Shown piece after piece: positions 31,295 through 41,713 of a stretch of 61,906 bases of DNA (the first letter of the stretch is position 1; every line of letters starts with the position of its first letter). Both the position numbers and the translations under genes were made by a program. Source of the DNA: Halopseudomonas sabulinigri (GTDB lineage: Bacteria > Pseudomonadota > Gammaproteobacteria > Pseudomonadales > Pseudomonadaceae); the NCBI GenBank assembly GCA_011053055.1, contig DRHT01000023.1:1-61906 (forward strand), given 5' to 3'. The notes beneath the pieces were generated by a model. The model made no database searches, was not told the DNA's origin, and worked only from the letters and a program-made list of their open reading frames with translations.

Positions 31295-31552
31295 ATGGCC
31301 CGCGTCACCGTTGAAGACTGCCTGGAAAATGTAGAAAATCGTTTTGAGTTGGTCATGCTGGCCTCCAAGCGTTCACGTCAGTTGGCCACCGGCGGCAAAG
31401 AAGCCAAGGTAGCTTGGGAAAACGACAAGCCGACCGTCGTTGCCTTACGTGAAATTGCCGAAGGCCTGTTTACCAACAAAATCATGGCCGAAGAAGCTCT
31501 GCAAGATCAGCAAGAGCCGCTTTACTCTATGGAATCTGACGAAGCCGAGTAA
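31295..31552 (+). CDS. rpoZ: RNA polymerase omega subunit
   Basis: The 85-residue protein starts [20 protein letters not shown] and contains [24 protein letters not shown] without its usual variation. Omega helps assemble RNA polymerase and forms a ppGpp site, fitting its position before spoT. Confidence 0.97.
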   Translation: MARVTVEDCLENVENRFELVMLASKRSRQLATGGKEAKVAWENDKPTVVALREIAEGLFTNKIMAEEALQDQQEPLYSMESDEAE

Positions 31553-31586
31553 GCAGATTGCGCAGGCCGTGCATTCCTGATGTTTA

Positions 31587-31604
31587 CGCTCACCACGGTG
31601 AGCG
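31587..31604 (+). repeat. Hairpin just upstream of the spoT ribosome site
   Basis: A perfect 8-bp stem (CGCTCACC, 31587-31594, with GGTGAGCG, 31597-31604) has only a two-base gap and ends two bases before the spoT AGGAG. It could limit access to the ribosome site or weakly separate rpoZ from spoT; no T-run follows. Confidence 0.5.
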
Positions 31605-31616
31605 CAGGAGAGCTAC

Positions 31617-33764
31617 ATGTCTGCGATAGAAGTTTTTGCCGATAGCCTCAGTAATTACCTAGAGCCAGACCAGGTCAACCTGGTCCGGCGCGCCTATTTC
31701 TATGCAGAACAGGCGCATGACGGCCAGACCCGTCGCAGTGGTGAGCCTTACGTCACCCACCCCCTTGCAGTAGCCAATATTCTCGCCGATATGCACATGG
31801 ACCATCAAAGCCTGATGGCCGCCATGCTGCACGATGTGATCGAAGACACCGGCATACCCAAAGACGCATTGGTTACCCAGTTTGGTGAAACCGTTGCCGA
31901 ACTGGTGGATGGCGTCAGCAAGCTGACCCAGATGACCTTCGAAACCAAGGCCGAGGCGCAGGCCGAGAACTTTCAGAAAATGGCGCTGGCCATGGCCCGT
32001 GACATTCGCGTGATTTTGGTCAAGCTGGCCGATCGGCTGCACAACATGCGCACGCTCGGCGCACTGATCCCGGAAAAACGCCGTCGCATCGCCAAAGAAA
32101 CGCTGGAGATTTACGCGCCCATCGCCGCCCGACTGGGCATGCACAGCCTCAGCACCGAGTTCGAAGATCTCGGTTTCAAGGCAATGCACCCCATGCGCTC
32201 ACGGCTGATTGATCGCGCCGTGCGTAGCGCACGAGGCAACCGCAAAGAACTGCTCAACCGAATTCTTGATGCGTTACAAGCTTGCCTTGAGCGTGAAGGC
32301 TTGCAAGGCACCGTGATGGGCCGCGAGAAACACTTGTACGGTATCTACCAAAAGATGCGCGGCAAGCGAAAGGCCTTCACCGAGATCATGGATGTGTATG
32401 CCTTCCGCATCATCGTCGACAAGCCCGACACCTGCTATCGCGTGCTTGGCGCGGTGCACAGTCTGTACAAGCCTTTCCCTGGGCGCTTCAAAGATTACAT
32501 CGCGATCCCAAAGGCTAACGGTTACCAGTCGCTGCATACCACGCTGTTCGGCATGCACGGGGTGCCAATCGAAATTCAGATTCGTACCGCTGAAATGGAA
32601 GAGCTGGCCAACAGCGGCATCGCCGCTCACTGGGTCTACAAATCCAAGGATGATGTGATCAACGGCAACCACGCGCGCACCCGACAATGGCTAAAGAGCG
32701 TGCTTGAGCTGCAACAGAACGCCGGCAACTCGCTGGAGTTCATCGAAAACGTCAAAATCGACCTGTTCCCGGACGAAGTCTACATATTCACTCCCAAAGG
32801 CCGCATTATGGAGCTTCCGAAAGGCTCCACTCCGGTCGACTTCGCTTACGCGGTACACACGGATATCGGCAACAGCTGCATAGCCTGCCGGGTGAACCGG
32901 CGCCTCGCACCGCTCTCCGAGCCGTTACAGAGCGGCGAAACGGTTGAGATTATTACCGCGCCCGGCGCCCGCCCTAACCCGGCTTGGTTGAGTTTTGTGA
33001 TTACCGGCAAGGCACGCAGCAACATCCGCCACTTCCTCAAGCATCAGCGTCATTCCGAATCCATCGCGCTCGGCGAGCGCCTGCTGGACAAAGTGCTGGC
33101 AAGTTTTGATACCCACTTGGCGGATATTCCCCCAGCGCGCATTGAGCAAGTGCTCAACGACTGCGGCATGCAAGAATTGGAAGACCTGCTGTCCGACATC
33201 GGCCTCGGCAATCGCATGGCCTATGTGGTCGCACGGCGCCTGTTGGCCACCGATGGTGGCGGCGAAGACACCGACAAACACCGTATTGATCAAGCCGATG
33301 GGCCCGCCGGCAGCGGCGAGAAGCCCTTGGCGATCCGCGGCACCGAAGGCCTGGTGGTCAGTTTTGCACGCTGCTGCAATCCCATCCCTGGCGACCCGAT
33401 TGTCGGCTATCTGTCCTCCGGCAAGGGTATGGTGATCCATCAGGAAAACTGCAAAAACCTCGTCGATAGCCGCCAGAACACTGAAAAAACGCTGCACCTG
33501 ACCTGGGACAAAGACGTCAGCGGCGAATTCACCATCGAGCTGCGGGTGGAGCTGGAGCATCAGCGCGGCATCATCGCCCAGCTGGCGACCGGCATCACCG
33601 TCGCCGACGCCAGCATCGACAAGATAAGCGTGGATGAACGCGACGGCCGCATCAGTGTGGTTCAGCTGGTGATCCGCGTGCGCGACCGACTACACCTGTC
33701 ACAACTGATCAAGCGTATTCGCTCACTCAACGGCGTGATGCGCATTACCCGTCTGAAGAATTGA
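31617..33764 (+). CDS. spoT: Bifunctional (p)ppGpp synthetase/hydrolase
   Basis: This is the alarmone synthase/hydrolase of the stringent response. The 715-residue protein has an HD hydrolase domain ([10 protein letters not shown] near residues 77-86), a synthetase domain ([27 protein letters not shown]), a TGS domain (from about 390), a zinc-finger-like segment with [10 protein letters not shown] and a C-terminal ACT domain. The intact HD motif marks it as SpoT rather than RelA. AGGAG precedes the ATG; ridA follows by 16 bases. Confidence 0.96.
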   Translation: MSAIEVFADSLSNYLEPDQVNLVRRAYFYAEQAHDGQTRRSGEPYVTHPLAVANILADMHMDHQSLMAAMLHDVIEDTGIPKDALVTQFGETVAELVDGVSKLTQMTFETKAEAQAENFQKMALAMARDIRVILVKLADRLHNMRTLGALIPEKRRRIAKETLEIYAPIAARLGMHSLSTEFEDLGFKAMHPMRSRLIDRAVRSARGNRKELLNRILDALQACLEREGLQGTVMGREKHLYGIYQKMRGKRKAFTEIMDVYAFRIIVDKPDTCYRVLGAVHSLYKPFPGRFKDYIAIPKANGYQSLHTTLFGMHGVPIEIQIRTAEMEELANSGIAAHWVYKSKDDVINGNHARTRQWLKSVLELQQNAGNSLEFIENVKIDLFPDEVYIFTPKGRIMELPKGSTPVDFAYAVHTDIGNSCIACRVNRRLAPLSEPLQSGETVEIITAPGARPNPAWLSFVITGKARSNIRHFLKHQRHSESIALGERLLDKVLASFDTHLADIPPARIEQVLNDCGMQELEDLLSDIGLGNRMAYVVARRLLATDGGGEDTDKHRIDQADGPAGSGEKPLAIRGTEGLVVSFARCCNPIPGDPIVGYLSSGKGMVIHQENCKNLVDSRQNTEKTLHLTWDKDVSGEFTIELRVELEHQRGIIAQLATGITVADASIDKISVDERDGRISVVQLVIRVRDRLHLSQLIKRIRSLNGVMRITRLKN

Positions 33765-33780
33765 TTTCTCTGGAGCACTC

Positions 33781-34161
33781 ATGAACAAGCAAGTCATCAC
33801 CAGCGAGCAGGCACCTGCTGCTATCGGCCCTTATTCGCAGGCCATCAAGGTTGGTAACACTGTTTACCTGTCTGGTCAGATCCCATTGGATCCCGCCACC
33901 ATGGAAGTAGTGGACGGTTTTGAAGCGCAGGTTTGCCGTGTATTCGACAACCTGACTGCGGTGGCCGAAGCGGCCGGTGGCACACTACAAGACATCGTAA
34001 AACTGAACATCTTCCTGACCGATCTAAGCACCTTCGCCACGGTCAACGGAATCATGGAGCGTTACTTTGAAAAGCCCTATCCAGCCCGCGCCGCGATTGG
34101 CGTGGCCGCACTGCCCAAAGGCGTGCCGGTGGAAATGGATGGCATTATGGTGGTTGGCTAG
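33781..34161 (+). CDS. ridA: RidA-family 2-iminobutanoate/2-iminopropanoate deaminase
   Basis: This hydrolyses reactive enamine/imine intermediates from PLP enzymes. The 126-residue protein has the signature [20 protein letters not shown] with the catalytic Arg, and [15 protein letters not shown] near the N-terminus. Its close spacing behind spoT repeats the common spoT-ridA order. Confidence 0.96.
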   Translation: MNKQVITSEQAPAAIGPYSQAIKVGNTVYLSGQIPLDPATMEVVDGFEAQVCRVFDNLTAVAEAAGGTLQDIVKLNIFLTDLSTFATVNGIMERYFEKPYPARAAIGVAALPKGVPVEMDGIMVVG

Positions 34162-34175
34162 AGGCCAGAAGCTAA

Positions 34176-34204
34176 GCAGGCCGGGGCGCAATGCCCCAGT
34201 CTGC
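34176..34204. terminator. Possible terminator between ridA and osmC-like gene
   Basis: The core GGGGC-GCAAT-GCCCC (34183-34197) is extended by outer GCAG and CTGC arms across an internal loop. It lies between convergent genes but lacks a T-run, so it may stop transcription only weakly. Confidence 0.4.
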
Positions 34205-34223
34205 ACGCTTTACTGAGCCTGAA

Positions 34224-34649
34224 TTAGCTCTTCAAGGTGGCACTCAGGCTGATATCTGCTTTCAACAGCTTGGAAATTGGGCAACCACTCTTGGCCTTGC
34301 CAGCAATCTCATCAAACTCTTTCTGCTCAATACCTGGGATCGCTGCAGTCATGGTCAGCGCTACCGCGGTTACTGCAAAACCATCATCCTGCTTGCTCAG
34401 CGTTACCACGGCTTTGGTATCAACGCTGTCCGGCGTGTAGCCTGCCTCGCCCAGCAGCATAGAGAAAGCCATCGAAAAGCAGCCCGCATGCGCTGCGCCG
34501 ATCAACTCCTCTGGATTGGTGCCAGGCTCATTCTCAAAACGCGTATTAAAGCCGTAGGGATTGGCCTTCAGTGCCCCGCTCTCGGTTGAAATAGTGCCTT
34601 TGCCCTCTTTCAAGGAGCCTTGCCAATGAGCTGATGCTGACTTATCCAT
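34224..34649 (-). CDS. OsmC-family peroxiredoxin
   Basis: This is a thiol peroxidase for organic hydroperoxides. The 141-residue protein has the paired cysteines in AAHAGCFSMAFS and KSGCPISKLL, and the family segment TNPEELIGAAHAGC. The start MDKSASAHWQG at 34649 follows GGAG, so a longer upstream frame is not used. OsmC and Ohr are close; the sequence suits OsmC better. Confidence 0.9.
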   Translation of the reverse strand: MDKSASAHWQGSLKEGKGTISTESGALKANPYGFNTRFENEPGTNPEELIGAAHAGCFSMAFSMLLGEAGYTPDSVDTKAVVTLSKQDDGFAVTAVALTMTAAIPGIEQKEFDEIAGKAKSGCPISKLLKADISLSATLKS

Positions 34650-34825
34650 ATGTTTCTCCTCAATATTGCGAGTAAACCGATGGCCGATTGGCCATCTGGC
34701 GTCGTGCAAAATCATGTCAACCGAGTGAACGTCGTCACCGCAGACAGGTCAGTGATAGAGGTTGCCAAGTACCTCCAGTATGCTGAACCGTTTTTCGGCT
34801 GCCTTAACACCGACAAGGAAATCCC

Positions 34826-36151
34826 GTGAATAATTCCCCGCGTCTTTATCTTTCGCTTATCGGCATTGCGTTAACGCTGACCGGTTGTGGCGCTCAACCA
34901 GCGCTACCTATCACCGCTGGCATGGGCCCACACCCGGCGCTGCCTGAGCCGCAGATCAGCACATTGCCGACGGTTAATATCGCACCGGCGGTAGGCTGGC
35001 AAGGGAACGCCAGGCCGCAGGTCGGCAAAGGTTTACAAGTACAGCCATTCGCCCAGGGCCTAGATCATCCTCGCTGGCTGCATGTGCTGCCCAACGGCGA
35101 TGTACTGGTGGCAGAAACCAATGCGCCGGCCAAACCCGAAGGTAGCGGCGGCGTGAAGGACTGGATGGCCAAGCGAGTGATGAGCAAAGCCGGTGCTGTA
35201 ACGCCAAGCGCTGACCGCATCAGCCTACTGCGCGACACCGATGGCGACGGCGTGGCAGATCAACGCACGGTATTTCTCGACAACTTAAACTCGCCTTTCG
35301 GCATGGCGCTGGTGGGCAACACCCTGTACGTAGCCAATACCGACAGTGTTGTGCGCTTTCCTTATCGCGCCGATCAGACCCAGATAACGGCAACCGGTGA
35401 GCCGGTGACCGCACTGCCGGGCGGACCGCTGAATCACCACTGGACCAAAAACCTGATTGCCAGCCCCAACGGCAGCAAGCTTTACGCGGCTGTAGGCTCC
35501 AACAGCAACGTGGCGGAGAATGGCCTGGATCAAGAGCAGGATCGTGCCGCAATCTGGGAAATCGACCCTAGCACCGGCAATAAACGTTTATACGCCTCTG
35601 GCTTACGCAATCCAGTAGGCATGGCATGGGAGCCCTACAGCGGCGAACTGTGGACAGTAGTCAACGAACGCGATGAGCTCGGTAATGACTTGGTGCCCGA
35701 TTACATGACATCAGTGCAGGACGGCGGCTTCTATGGTTGGCCTTGGAGCTACTACGGCCAACATGAAGATCAACGCGTCAGTCCTAAGAACCCGGCCATG
35801 GTTGCCAAGGCGCTGGTGCCGGATTACGCACTCGGCGCCCACACCGCTTCACTGGGTTTGAGCAATGCGGTTGGCAGCCGTCTGCCTGCGCCTTTCACCG
35901 AAGGACTGTTTATTGGTCAGCACGGCTCCTGGAATCGCGAGCCGCACAGCGGTTACAAAGTGCTCTTTGTCCCCTTCAAGGAGGGCCGCCCGAATGATGC
36001 GCCTTATACCGTGCTAGACGGCTTCCTCAACGCCAAGGGCGAAGCACAGGGTCGCCCGGTTGGCGTGGCTATCGACGGACAGGGTGCGCTGCTAGTGGCA
36101 GACGACGTTGGCAATGTGATCTGGCGCGTCAGCGCCGCCAGCCAGCCCTGA
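34826..36151 (+). CDS. PQQ-dependent sugar (sorbosone) dehydrogenase-like lipoprotein
   Basis: The 441-residue protein begins with a lipoprotein signal (LIGIALTLTGC, lipobox LTGC at residues 18-21), so it is likely anchored in the envelope. The beta-propeller domain has GLDHPRWLHVLPNGDVLVAE, GLRNPVGMAWEP and IGQHGSWNREPHSGYKV, which fit the soluble glucose/sorbosone dehydrogenase group. The substrate and actual PQQ use are not shown by sequence. It stands alone, ending three bases before the convergent epimerase gene. Confidence 0.87.
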   Translation: MNNSPRLYLSLIGIALTLTGCGAQPALPITAGMGPHPALPEPQISTLPTVNIAPAVGWQGNARPQVGKGLQVQPFAQGLDHPRWLHVLPNGDVLVAETNAPAKPEGSGGVKDWMAKRVMSKAGAVTPSADRISLLRDTDGDGVADQRTVFLDNLNSPFGMALVGNTLYVANTDSVVRFPYRADQTQITATGEPVTALPGGPLNHHWTKNLIASPNGSKLYAAVGSNSNVAENGLDQEQDRAAIWEIDPSTGNKRLYASGLRNPVGMAWEPYSGELWTVVNERDELGNDLVPDYMTSVQDGGFYGWPWSYYGQHEDQRVSPKNPAMVAKALVPDYALGAHTASLGLSNAVGSRLPAPFTEGLFIGQHGSWNREPHSGYKVLFVPFKEGRPNDAPYTVLDGFLNAKGEAQGRPVGVAIDGQGALLVADDVGNVIWRVSAASQP

Positions 36152-36154
36152 GAC

Positions 36155-36997
36155 TCAAGCCTTAAGCAGCTCGGCGTAGCCTTCGCGAAAGCTGGGGTAC
36201 TCTGGCTGCCAACCCGTTTCACGGGCCAACTCGTTGCTGCAGCGCTTGCTGCCGCTGCGAGTTGAGCCCGGTGCATCAGCCTGCAGGCTGGTGCCCAACT
36301 GTTCAGCCAACCAACTGGTGACCTCAAACAGGCTCGCTGGATCGTCGTCCACTCCTAGATAACAGGGCGCCAACAACGCTTTGCGGTCAGCCAAACCGAG
36401 CAAATGCGCAAGCAAGCCGGCGGCATCGTCACGATGGATACGGTTGGTGTACTGCGGCGGTTCCGCCGGCACGTGCAGCCCATTGCGTACCTGCTCAATC
36501 AGCCGATTACGACCCGGCCCGTAAATACCGGCTAAGCGCACCACACTGGCGGGCACGCCGCTGCGTAGCGCCACATCTTCAGCCGCCAGCAGTTTCTCGC
36601 CGGTGGGTGAGTCGGCCAAAGCGCGGCTGTTCTCAGTGACCCACTCGCCCTCTGTTTGCGCGTAAACGCCAGTGCTCGACACCTGCAACAGATAGCTAAG
36701 TCGCTGGCCGCTATCCTTTATCCAGCCCAGCACGTGTTCCAGTCCATCGACGTAAAGTCGTTGATACAACTCAGGATCGCGCTTGCCCGCAGCCGGGCAG
36801 TAAACCAGATAATCAACTTTGACCGGCCAATCAGCCGGCTTGTCTGCTCCGGTTAGATCAGCGGCAATCGGCAATATGCCCTCAGGCAGCTGCGCCGGAT
36901 CACGCCGCAAACCATACACCTGCCAACCTTGGGCCAACAGCTTCAGCCCCAGTGCTATACCCACGTCGCCACAGCCGGCAATAACCACCTGTTTCAT
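36155..36997 (-). CDS. NAD(P)-binding epimerase/dehydratase, SDR extended type (YeeZ-like)
   Basis: The 280-residue protein starts MKQVVIAGCGDVGIALGLKL, a Rossmann nucleotide-binding loop. It then has LSYLLQVSSTGVYAQTEGEW and RLAGIYGPGRNRL, typical of YeeZ/GalE-like proteins. The start at 36997 follows GAGG. The substrate is unknown. It is divergent from oxyR with 154 bases between. Confidence 0.83.
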   Translation of the reverse strand: MKQVVIAGCGDVGIALGLKLLAQGWQVYGLRRDPAQLPEGILPIAADLTGADKPADWPVKVDYLVYCPAAGKRDPELYQRLYVDGLEHVLGWIKDSGQRLSYLLQVSSTGVYAQTEGEWVTENSRALADSPTGEKLLAAEDVALRSGVPASVVRLAGIYGPGRNRLIEQVRNGLHVPAEPPQYTNRIHRDDAAGLLAHLLGLADRKALLAPCYLGVDDDPASLFEVTSWLAEQLGTSLQADAPGSTRSGSKRCSNELARETGWQPEYPSFREGYAELLKA

Positions 36998-37151
36998 ATC
37001 CACCTCATTGATTAGTTCAAGTGCCACACTCTACCAGCCCCAGCTGCGCAGATTCGCGTACATAAGGCGCAGCCTGATTGTTTTACTCTATCGATCAAAC
37101 GGCTATGCTAGAGCCCCACCCTTCCCAGTTGCCAGCGCAGGCTACGACGTC

Positions 37152-38066
37152 ATGACCCTGACCGAATTACGCTACATAGTGACCCTTGCTCAAGAACAGC
37201 ACTTTGGCCACGCCGCCGAGCGCTGCCATGTGTCGCAGCCGACCCTCAGCGTCGGCGTTAAAAAGCTCGAAGACGAGCTTGGCATCATGATTTTCGAGCG
37301 CAGCAAAAGTGCGGTGCGGGTCACCCCCATCGGTGAGCGCATAGTCGCGCAAGCGCAGAAGGTGCTGGAAGAAGCCTTAACCATCCGCGAACTGGCGAGC
37401 GCCGGTAAAAACCAGCTGGCCGCACCGCTCAAAGTCGGCGCCATCTACACCATCGGGCCTTATCTGTTTCCGCATCTGGTGCCACAACTGCACAAGGTTG
37501 CACCGGAAATGCCGCTGTATATCGAAGAGAACCTCACCCACGTGCTGCGTGACAAGCTGCGCAATGGTGAGCTGGACGCCATCATCATCGCGCTGCCGTT
37601 CCAAGAGCCGGACGTGTTGACCATGCCGCTCTACGACGAGCCTTTTAGCTTGCTGATCCCCGCCAGCCACCCCTGGGCAGAACGCACCAGCGTGAGCTTG
37701 GACGAACTGGACGATAACAAACTCTTGCTGCTTGGCGAGGGACACTGCTTTCGTGACCAGGTACTGGAAGCCTGCCCCACCGTGCGCAAAGGTGAAGAGC
37801 AGCACAAGCACACCACGGTCGAGTCCAGCTCGCTGGAAACCATCCGCCACATGGTCGCCTCGGGCATTGGCATGACCGTTTTGCCGATGTCCGCCGCGGA
37901 TGACCGTTATTACAGCTCCGATCTACTGGTCACCAAAACCTTTGTCGCTCCTGCGCCCTACCGCACGGTGGCCATCGCCTGGCGCGCCAGCTTCCCGCGC
38001 CCCAAAGCCGTCGAGATGCTTAGCGACTCGATCCGTCTTTGCTCGGTGGGCCAGCCCGCCAAGTGA
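37152..38066 (+). CDS. oxyR: Hydrogen peroxide-sensing LysR regulator OxyR
   Basis: OxyR activates catalase and peroxide defence genes when its cysteines form a disulfide. The 304-residue protein has the LysR helix-turn-helix (HFGHAAERCHVSQPTLSVGV). The redox pair is in GEGHCFRDQVLEAC, matching Cys199 and Cys208 of the E. coli protein. The start MTLTELRYIVTLAQEQHF at 37152 is conserved; the frame is open far upstream but without similarity. Its TGA overlaps the recG GTG. Confidence 0.96.
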   Translation: MTLTELRYIVTLAQEQHFGHAAERCHVSQPTLSVGVKKLEDELGIMIFERSKSAVRVTPIGERIVAQAQKVLEEALTIRELASAGKNQLAAPLKVGAIYTIGPYLFPHLVPQLHKVAPEMPLYIEENLTHVLRDKLRNGELDAIIIALPFQEPDVLTMPLYDEPFSLLIPASHPWAERTSVSLDELDDNKLLLLGEGHCFRDQVLEACPTVRKGEEQHKHTTVESSSLETIRHMVASGIGMTVLPMSAADDRYYSSDLLVTKTFVAPAPYRTVAIAWRASFPRPKAVEMLSDSIRLCSVGQPAK

Positions 38067-40147
38067 GTAGCGTCGCAGAACACACCCCACTGACGGTACT
38101 CAAGGGTATCGGCCCGGCAGTGGCAGAAAAGCTCGGCAAGCTCGGTCTGAACAGCGTGCAGGATGTGCTTTTTCATCTACCGCTGCGCTATCAGGACCGC
38201 ACTCGCGTGACGCCCATAGGCGCCTTGAATCCAGGGCTCGATGCGGTGATCGAAGGTGTAGTAGTCGCCGCCGACGTCGTCATGGGCCGGCGCCGTAGCT
38301 TACTTTGCCGAATTCAGGACGGCAGCGGCACCCTGACCCTGCGTTTCTATTACTTCTCTGCAGCGCTCAAAGCCAACCTCAGCCGCGGTAGCCGCTGGCG
38401 CTGTTATGGCGAGGTTCGGCCTGGTGCATCGGGGCTGGAGATATATCACCCGGAGATGCAGAACCTCGACGGCGCAGAAACGTTGTCGGTGAATGAAACC
38501 CTTACTCCGATTTATCCCGCGACCGAAGGGCTGTCACAACAACGGCTGCGCAGCCTCAGCGAATCTGCATTGGGCTGGCTCGCCAACGGCAATCACCTGC
38601 CCGAATGGTTACCACCGGCCTTGGCCGAGCAGTATCAACTGCCCTCACTCCATCAAGCGGTGCAGATTCTGCATCGCCCGCCACCTGATATTGATCTTGA
38701 AGCCCTGCAAGACGGCCGCCATTGGGCACAACACCGTCTCGCCTTTGAAGAGTTGATGGCACACCAACTGGCGATGCTTAGGCTGCGGGAGCAAATGCGT
38801 GCCCACCGCGCCCCGGTGATGCAGGCCGAAGGCGAACTGGCCCAGGCTTTCCTACAGCAGCTGGGGTTCCCGTTGACCGGCGCTCAAGCTCGGGTAGCAG
38901 AAGAAATTTTAACTGACTTGGCGCAGCCCAAAGCCATGCTCCGCCTGATACAGGGAGACGTTGGCTCCGGTAAAACAGTGGTGGCCGCGCTGGCCGCGCT
39001 GCAAGCATTGGAAGCCGGCTGGCAAGTCGCGCTGATGGCACCGACCGAGATTCTTGCTGAACAGCACTTTAACAACTTCCAACGCTGGTTTTCCGCGCTT
39101 GGACTGTCGGTTGCCTGGATCGCAGGCAAACTCAAGGGTAAGGCCCGCGCCAACCAACTGCAGATGATCGCCACCGGCGAGGCGGCCATGGTGGTGGGCA
39201 CTCACGCACTGTTTCAAAACGAAGTGCAATTTCACAACCTGGGCTTGGCGATCATCGACGAGCAGCACCGCTTTGGCGTGCAACAACGATTGGCTTTGCG
39301 CGACAAGGGCGCCGCCGGCGGCTTCTCGCCGCATCAGTTGATCATGACTGCGACACCCATCCCACGTACGCTAGCGATGAGCGCCTACGCCGACCTCGAC
39401 ACGTCAATACTCGATGAGCTGCCACCGGGTCGAACGCCCGTGAATACCGTGCTGATCTCCGACAGCCGTCGCCCGGAAGTCATCGAACGCGTGCGCGCCG
39501 GCTGCGCCGAAGGCCGCCAAGCGTACTGGGTTTGCACCTTGATTGAGGAGTCCGAACAACTACAGGCGCAGGCCGCCGAGAGTGCTTGGGAAGACTTGTG
39601 CAACTGCCTGCCGGAGCTGTCTATCGGTTTAATTCACGGGCGTATGAAAGCCGCCGAAAAAGTCGAAATCATGGCTGCTTTCAAGGGTGGCGATTTGCAT
39701 CTACTCGTTGCCACCACCGTAATCGAGGTCGGTGTGGATGTGCCCAACGCCAGCCTCATGGTCATTGAAAACCCTGAACGCCTAGGGCTAGCACAACTGC
39801 ATCAGCTACGTGGCCGGGTTGGCCGGGGCAGCGCCGCCAGCCACTGCGTACTGCTCTATCACGCCCCCCTTTCAGCACTGGGTCGCGAGCGTCTGGGTAT
39901 CATGCGTGAGAGCAGCGACGGTTTTGTCATTGCCGAGAAAGACCTCGCACTACGCGGCCCGGGCGAGGTGTTGGGCACACGACAGACCGGGCTGGTACAA
40001 TTCCGTGTTGCCGACCTAATACGCGACGCCGACCTGCTACCTGCGGTACAAAACGCAGCACACCAACTGGCCAGCGACTACCCTACACATGTACAACCGC
40101 TGCTCGATCGCTGGATAGCGCAGGGCCAGCATTTTGCCCAGGTCTGA
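38063..40147 (+). CDS. recG: ATP-dependent DNA helicase RecG
   Basis: RecG remodels stalled forks and Holliday junctions. I place the start at a GTG (38063) that overlaps the oxyR stop as GTGA, giving 694 residues beginning SSVAEHTPLTVLKGIGPAVA after the initiator. The wedge/OB domain has LPLRYQDRTRVTPIG; helicase motifs include LIQGDVGSGKTVVA, DEQHRFGVQQR, MTATPIPRTLAMS and QLRGRVGRG. The oxyR-recG order is the Pseudomonas one. Confidence 0.96.
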   Translation: MSSVAEHTPLTVLKGIGPAVAEKLGKLGLNSVQDVLFHLPLRYQDRTRVTPIGALNPGLDAVIEGVVVAADVVMGRRRSLLCRIQDGSGTLTLRFYYFSAALKANLSRGSRWRCYGEVRPGASGLEIYHPEMQNLDGAETLSVNETLTPIYPATEGLSQQRLRSLSESALGWLANGNHLPEWLPPALAEQYQLPSLHQAVQILHRPPPDIDLEALQDGRHWAQHRLAFEELMAHQLAMLRLREQMRAHRAPVMQAEGELAQAFLQQLGFPLTGAQARVAEEILTDLAQPKAMLRLIQGDVGSGKTVVAALAALQALEAGWQVALMAPTEILAEQHFNNFQRWFSALGLSVAWIAGKLKGKARANQLQMIATGEAAMVVGTHALFQNEVQFHNLGLAIIDEQHRFGVQQRLALRDKGAAGGFSPHQLIMTATPIPRTLAMSAYADLDTSILDELPPGRTPVNTVLISDSRRPEVIERVRAGCAEGRQAYWVCTLIEESEQLQAQAAESAWEDLCNCLPELSIGLIHGRMKAAEKVEIMAAFKGGDLHLLVATTVIEVGVDVPNASLMVIENPERLGLAQLHQLRGRVGRGSAASHCVLLYHAPLSALGRERLGIMRESSDGFVIAEKDLALRGPGEVLGTRQTGLVQFRVADLIRDADLLPAVQNAAHQLASDYPTHVQPLLDRWIAQGQHFAQV

Positions 40148-40243
40148 GGCCCGTTATGCTCGGGCAATCAGCGGTCGTGCTAAAATCGGTTAAAACGATT
40201 TACGCCCTGAGCCCGTCTCAGCCAACGGATCAAGGAAAGCGCT

Positions 40244-41653
40244 ATGAATAATAATGAAGCAGTCCGCGACACCCACGGCACCAGCCTGCCTGACCTGATC
40301 GAAAAGCTACTGCAACAACAAGGCATTGCCTACCAACTGCGGCCTTTAGAGCACGCCGGACCGGTAGCGCAGCAGGTACAAGCAAGCTTACTTTGCGACA
40401 CTCTTGGCACCGTGCTTTCACTGATTCCCAAGGATCATCTGCTCGATCTTAAGCGGGTCGGCAGCTTGCTTGGCCGCGATCTGCAACCCGTTCGCGACAG
40501 CGAACTACAACGCATTTTAAGCAAACATCAGCTCAACGAGTTGCCCGGCTTACCAATCCTGTTCAACTCACCCTGCGTATGCGAGCAGAGTTTGCTGGAT
40601 CACGCCTACGTGAGCCTCGATAGCGGCCTGCATGGTTGGTGTCTGCAACTTTCACAGGCTGACGCTAAGGTGCTGATGGCCAAAGCCAGCCTGGCGCGTT
40701 TTGCTATCCCGTTAAGCAGCTTGAACAACCCAGCCGCCAGCCCTGAGCAAGATACTCAGGACCTCTCTGAGGCAGTACAGAACTTCACTGCGCTGCGCAT
40801 GAAGCAACGGCTGGAAGAAACCATCGAAATCCCACCATTACCCGAAACCGCACAAAAAATCATGAAACTGCGGGTCAATCCTGATGCCGGCATAGATGAT
40901 CTAGCCGACGTTGTGGAAACCGACCCGAGCCTGGCGGCTCAGGTGGTCAGCTGGGCTGCTTCACCCTATTACGCTGCACCCGGCAAAATTCGCTCGGTAG
41001 AAGATGCCATTGGCCGCGTGCTGGGCTTTGATTTAGTGATCAACCTGGCAGTAGGGTTGGCGCTGGGTAAGACGTTCAAACTACCCAAAGATGCACCTGA
41101 CCGCAGCACCTCCTATTGGGAGCAGGCAATCTATACCGCGGCAGTGATCGAAGGGCTGGCCAAAGCAATGCCGCGTAACCAGCGTCCTGAGCTGGGGCTC
41201 AATTATCTGGCTGGTCTGCTGCACAACTTTGGTTATTTGGTGCTGGCCTACATATTCCCGCCCTACTTCAAAATGATCTGCCGCCATGTGGAGGCCAACC
41301 CACATGTCGCACCGCACTTGATTGAACAGCACTTGATTGGCGTCACTCGCGATCAGATCGGCAGCTGGCTGATGCGCTATTGGGACATGCCCGACGAAGT
41401 CAGCACTGCTTTGCGCCAGCAGCACAATCCGCATTACAAGGGTGATGAGCACGTCTACGCGAATCTGGTTTATCTAACCCTGGCGCTGCTGAGCCGCCAT
41501 CAAATTGGTTCAGGCCCGACCATGCCGATACCGGACGCACTACTAGCACGCTTGGGCTTGACTGAAGATAAGGCTGAAGAAGTAGTAGGGAAAGTACTGG
41601 AGGCGCGCGATGCCTTAAGAGTGCTGGTCAACAAGTACCAGACAGGCAGCTAG
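40244..41653 (+). CDS. HDOD signalling protein with YbaK/EbsC-like N-terminal domain
   Basis: The 469-residue protein has an N-terminal half resembling the aminoacyl-tRNA deacylase (YbaK) fold (about 12-160). An HDOD domain from about residue 185 starts ETIEIPPLPETAQKIMKLRV. HDOD domains are non-hydrolytic relatives of HD phosphohydrolases used in signalling. A similar gene lies near oxyR-recG in P. aeruginosa, but I know of no defined role. GGAAAG precedes the ATG. Confidence 0.85.
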   Translation: MNNNEAVRDTHGTSLPDLIEKLLQQQGIAYQLRPLEHAGPVAQQVQASLLCDTLGTVLSLIPKDHLLDLKRVGSLLGRDLQPVRDSELQRILSKHQLNELPGLPILFNSPCVCEQSLLDHAYVSLDSGLHGWCLQLSQADAKVLMAKASLARFAIPLSSLNNPAASPEQDTQDLSEAVQNFTALRMKQRLEETIEIPPLPETAQKIMKLRVNPDAGIDDLADVVETDPSLAAQVVSWAASPYYAAPGKIRSVEDAIGRVLGFDLVINLAVGLALGKTFKLPKDAPDRSTSYWEQAIYTAAVIEGLAKAMPRNQRPELGLNYLAGLLHNFGYLVLAYIFPPYFKMICRHVEANPHVAPHLIEQHLIGVTRDQIGSWLMRYWDMPDEVSTALRQQHNPHYKGDEHVYANLVYLTLALLSRHQIGSGPTMPIPDALLARLGLTEDKAEEVVGKVLEARDALRVLVNKYQTGS

Positions 41654-41675
41654 GAATGAGGGAACTGGGTTTACT

Positions 41676-41704
41676 GTAACGGAGGCCAGCGCGGCCTCCG
41701 TTAC
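41676..41704. terminator. Hairpin between HDOD gene and hupA
   Basis: A perfect 12-bp stem (41676-41687 with 41693-41704) with a five-base loop AGCGC lies between two convergent genes. No clear T-run follows on either side, so it is a strong structure but an atypical intrinsic terminator. Confidence 0.6.
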
Positions 41705-41713
41705 GCAGTGCAA

